DNA of 64,000 bases from Coenobita brevimanus (lineage: Eukaryota > Arthropoda > Malacostraca > Decapoda > Coenobitidae), in contig CM064732.1 in assembly GCA_032717465.1 (NCBI GenBank), positions 23,963,567-24,027,566 of the forward strand, given 5' to 3'. Within the stretch, counting starts at the first letter, position 1, and each line of letters opens with the position of its first letter. Made by a program: the position numbers and the translations under genes. The notes beneath the pieces were generated by a model. The model saw only the letters and a list, made by a program, of their open reading frames with translations, did no database searches and was not told the origin of the DNA. Of this stretch, positions 60,804 through 64,000 are shown piece by piece.

Positions 60804-61884
60804 GATGTGATGCAGGTGGATTACTCTTTCAATAGGAAGCTTGCATTCAGCATACACCTATGTATACTCAACGACCAAGCCCGGAGGTGCCCGCGAATTG
60901 AAACTACTGGAGCTGCAGGTGGATTTGGCATGTGAAGCGGCCGACATCAGTGTGGCAATATGTAGGCTGTTACTTGAGAAGAAAAGGAAGCAAAGAGGAA
61001 AACCCTTTGGAGCAGGTTATGGCTGCTACGACGTCCCACGTACGGCCAGTACGAGAAACTAATTGAAGAGTTGAAATTAGAGGACTCCCATAGCTTCAGA
61101 AATTTTCTTCTTGTGGATGACAACATGTTCATGGAACTGCTGGAAAGGGTTGGTTCTCGTATCGAAAAACAGGACACCTTCTGGAGGAAGTCATTGTCAC
61201 CTGGGTTGAGGTTGGCCATCACTCTACGCTACCTGGTGACTGGAGATAGCTGCAAAACCCTTTCATATGACTTCAGAGTGGCCCACAATAACATCTCACT
61301 TATTCCTGAGACCTGCTAGGCCATCAGTGCAGAGTACCTGAAGGATATCCTGGCCTGCCCCACAACGGTCACCGAGTCCCAGGAAACTCGCAGTGACTCC
61401 TACCACACTTTTACCATGCTCTTGGCATATTTGTAGCGACTCATAGATACCTCTTTGCAACTCTTCGTAACTCGTGGTTGAAACGAAGCAAATCTTTTGA
61501 GTACTCTTGTGAAACTCCTACTTACTCTTGGAAGACTCCATGCTACTCTTACCAACTCCTAGCGACTCCTAGTTACTCTCAGTTACTCACAACGATTCTT
61601 AGAAACTCGCAAAGGTTTCTTTATACAAGAATCCGTTGAGAGTGGCTATGAGTCGCTAAGAGTAGTCACGAACGCCTTAGGTACGCATTAGGAGTTAAAA
61701 AATTCGTAGCGATTTTCGAAATTTTTTGGACATGTCAAAAACATCAGGAGTGAACGAGGAGTCCCGAGACAGTGTCAAGAGTCTCTAGGACTATAGAAGA
61801 ATTGTCAGGAGTAGGGTGCAGAGTGTTTCAAGAGTAGCAACTCACAATGAGTCTTCGTCCGACTCCTGAATGTGTGAAGCCCCT
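60370..61884 (+). mobile_element. PIF/Harbinger element, copy 2 (1515 bp)
   Basis: TAA target duplications at 60367-60369 and 61885-61887. Inverted ends GGGGCTTTCACACATTCAGG and the complement of CCTGAATGTGTGA-AGCCCC. Same layout as copy 1 with an (A)n(TA)n run at 60714-60800 in place of its (TA)n. It lacks the SINE and has a further 135-bp internal deletion in the transposase. The GAGTAGCTA sub-terminal words are conserved in both copies. Confidence 0.93.
60841..61440 (+). pseudogene. Harbinger transposase remnant, more deleted than copy 1
   Basis: Frame 1 has ARELKLLELQVDLACEAADI and ends after a shift near 60990. Frame 2 has LEDSHSFRNFLLVDDNMFME, GLRLAITLRYLVTGDSCKTL and DFRVAHNNIS, then a stop. 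DILACP joins directly to VTESQETRSDSYHTF, so the 45 codons with WNFHYT and the catalytic VGVLDGKH of copy 1 are gone. The deletion is bounded by CAA in copy 1 (54371-54373 and 54506-54508). No catalytic Asp remains. It keeps N in VDDNMF, which copy 1 has lost. Confidence 0.9.
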
Positions 61885-61887
61885 TAA

Positions 61888-62140
61888 TAATCCTAGCTTG
61901 AGGGAGCCTTGGTACGTTTCTATGTCAACAGACGGTCTTTCGCATGATGTGTGTGGGAGGAAAGGACGGGCATGCACAAGTGTGAAGAAGACATTATGAA
62001 ATATCAGGCAAACACTGGACCCTGACTTAACACTTGATTAAAAATGTGTCAGTGAACACTTCACGCGAAACAGTCTGGCATAAAAGAGACGACTGTTAAA
62101 AAATGTCCTATGATTGTACCTCACGTTGGTGAACAATCAT
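61888..62140. other. Unannotated
   Basis: No supported feature. Confidence 0.4.
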
Positions 62141-62370
62141 AGAACTTCGTCAGTCGTGCAAGGAGTAGCCAGTAACCTATTAATACCTTACTTCTGTATA
62201 ATAAAACTTTGTCAGTCTTGCAAACAGCAGCCTTAATACCCTACTTCATTATAATATAACTCAGTCAGCTGTGCAAACAGTAGCCTATTAGTACCGTACT
62301 TACGTTTCATGAAACTTGGTCAGTTTTTGCAAACAGTAGCTTATTATTAACGTACTTCTAAAATAAAAAC
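62141..62370 (+). repeat. ~65-bp tandem repeat, about 3.5 units
   Basis: Units share AAACTTTGTCAGTCTTGCAA, ACAGTAGCCTATTA, TACC-TACTTC and ATAATA, starting near 62150, 62207, 62257 and 62318. Diverged, non-coding. Confidence 0.85.
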
Positions 62371-63358
62371 GTTTCCATAAATATATTTTGCCAGTACCCA
62401 AAGTTCATATGTTGTATTAGAAATTTTGATTTGTTTCAAAGAAGCATGAGTAATGGTAGTTATCATTTTTTAAATAGGCTCTTTCGAAATCCTCCCATCG
62501 ACAGAAGCAGCCTGACATACCAGTAGTTTGCTTCAATTGTGATAATATTACGGCGTATCAGTAATGAACAACTAAGAGTGACTATAACAATAAGATTTCT
62601 GTGATTATTAGATTTACATATGACATGTAGAATGGTAGGTGACGTGGTAATACAGATATTGTGAACTGCAGAATTAATGTTGTGTTTATGCACCCTACAA
62701 AACTTACTAATTTACCAGTACTGCATTATTCATGATGCCATTTTTTTTATTCACTCGTGTTTTAGAGATATTTCATTTTACTCTGGATCATTTTTTGTCA
62801 TATTAATGCACTAACTGGGCAGGGAACAAATTTTCTTTTTCATCACATCCCAGTCAGGCCGGTTGGTTGTGATCCTCGTGTCTCAATGTGTGCTTCAGTC
62901 TGATGTAAGTCCCAGGTTACACAGTCACGGATTGTGTGATATAATCCACTGACTTGAATATAACTAAATCCTAGGTTATATTCCGGGATCGAATAATCAC
63001 CAATCCTTTCCTTGAACCAGCCTCATACCTCAGGATTAAACCGTCGTCTTGAATTTGGACACAATAGTTTTATTTAGCAAATATTAAATTGTTGTACCAA
63101 GTTGCCTATCCCCTGGCTCCTACGTTCCTCGTGGGGCGACATAGGAGTGGATGATGGATGGATGAATGTACAGTACATAACTTCTGACTGAGTGGTGGCA
63201 GAGATTGTGATGGTAATAGTGATGCTGAGGATGATAATGAAGGTGATTGTGTTGATGTTTATTGGAGCAACACAGGTCTTCCAGCATCTTCATTACGGCG
63301 GATCTCGGTACAGCTCAGTGAAACCGTCCGGAGGTAGCAAGTTCTTTTTCTCCTCAAC

Positions 63359-63360
<2 letters not shown>
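62371..63360. other. Unannotated stretch
   Basis: AT-rich with no supported gene. Local TCCCAGGTTACAC/TCCTAGGTTATATTCC near-repeats at 62908 and 62970. Confidence 0.4.

Positions 63361-63410
<50 letters not shown>
63361..63410 (+). repeat. (GA)n, about 48 bp
   Basis: Uninterrupted GA run. Confidence 0.96.
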
Positions 63411-63415
<5 letters not shown>

Positions 63416-63573
63416 GCATACTGAAGGTTGGTTAGAAATTGTCCCTTAACGCCTATTATAAAGCCGATAGTATTTCCCAGGATCCTGTGACGACTTTATT
63501 TTTTTTTAACTGGTTTAGCAGGAAAAATACTAACAAAAAAAATCGGTTGTCGGTTTGTTATGATCCCCCCCCA

Positions 63574-63574
<1 letters not shown>

Positions 63575-63650
<76 letters not shown>

Positions 63651-63675
63651 TGCATGCGCGCGCGCGCGCGTGTGC

Positions 63676-63741
<66 letters not shown>

Positions 63742-63767
63742 GCGCGTGTGTGCGCGCGCGCGCGCTC
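63575..63767 (+). repeat. Alternating purine-pyrimidine compound repeat
   Basis: (GT)n to 63601, (TA)n to about 63622, (TATG)n to 63651, GCGCGCGCGCGCG at about 63656-63670, (GT)n 63680-63734 and a second GC/GT run to 63767. Alternation is nearly continuous for about 190 bp. Confidence 0.95.
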
Positions 63768-64000
63768 CTCCTACCCCACCCCCACATAAAACACACCTCC
63801 ACTGCGGTGTCGCACTGTATGTAATTTGTAAGGCTTAATGTGAATATATGGGACCCTCAATGTGGCACGCTTCTGCAGGGTTATTCCACGGCTTTCCACT
63901 ATATTAAGTTGGAATGAAATATGTCCTCTGTGTTTTATGACATGAGGCTGGACCCAATGTTGTGGAATCCTTAAGTGCAATGTGTCTTTTGTTTTATATT
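63768..64000. other. Unannotated window end
   Basis: No supported feature. Confidence 0.4.

Noticed and set aside
51365..61884. A multi-gene operon or defence-like locus
   Set aside because: All frames there belong to LINE, Harbinger, SINE or foldback elements and are broken.

Overview
The window reads as non-coding nuclear DNA from an arthropod, most plausibly a decapod crustacean. The evidence is the very high density of long dinucleotide microsatellites (pure CA/GT runs of 469 and 482 bp), several degenerate CCTAA/TTAGG-type stretches, many decayed non-LTR retrotransposons (LINEs), and a broken copy of a protein family I recall only from arthropods. The species cannot be fixed from the sequence. 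There is no bacterial-type gene organisation, no rRNA or tRNA gene that I can recognise, and no complete host gene. The only host-like coding signals are a 66-nt candidate exon at 40541-40606 and two exon-like pieces carried inside transposable elements (37420-37579 and 57861-58071).

Layout. 1-980: 5' part of a CR1-like LINE (minus strand). 3.2-7.3 kb: three LINE fragments, microsatellites and a four-unit tandem repeat. 7.7-9.3 kb: pseudogene of an arthropod repetitive protein family. 9.6-11.6 kb: a 163-bp tandem repeat split by a LINE with a 12-bp target duplication, beside an older LINE. 12.3-15.6 kb: compound CA/GA arrays and a 1.4-kb polypyrimidine tract. 15.7-17 kb: Jockey/CR1-like LINE. 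18.5-27.2 kb: LINE tails, degenerate tandem repeats, a 200-bp palindrome and a SINE fragment. 28.6-33.2 kb: a nearly complete CR1-like LINE (minus strand) with esterase, endonuclease and reverse transcriptase regions, followed by a three-unit ~390-bp array at its 3' side. 35.0-37.7 kb: paired piggyBac-type MITEs, a foldback and a TIR element carrying a MADF-like exon. 39.1-44.8 kb: three copies of a TIR-ended repeat built from ~150-bp blocks. 45.9-48.9 kb: a CR1-like fragment, a 482-bp GT run and a full-length tRNA-derived SINE. 51.4-59.7 kb: one LINE split by two DNA transposons, the first of which contains a SINE. 60.4-61.9 kb: a second, shorter copy of the same Harbinger element. 62.1 kb to the end: a ~65-bp tandem repeat and an alternating purine/pyrimidine tract.

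The window is a record of element-on-element insertion. Exact junctions can be read for the Harbinger copies (TSD TAA), the large foldback (TSD GTAC), the MITE pair (TSD TTAA) and one LINE (12-bp TSD). All reverse transcriptase and transposase frames seen are truncated, frameshifted or lack catalytic residues, so every element here looks immobile by itself. Nothing indicates a defence, biosynthetic or other novel multi-gene system. The most unusual objects are the 3.35-kb foldback with an exon-like centre, the nested LINE/Harbinger/SINE locus, and the TIR element with a MADF-like exon.
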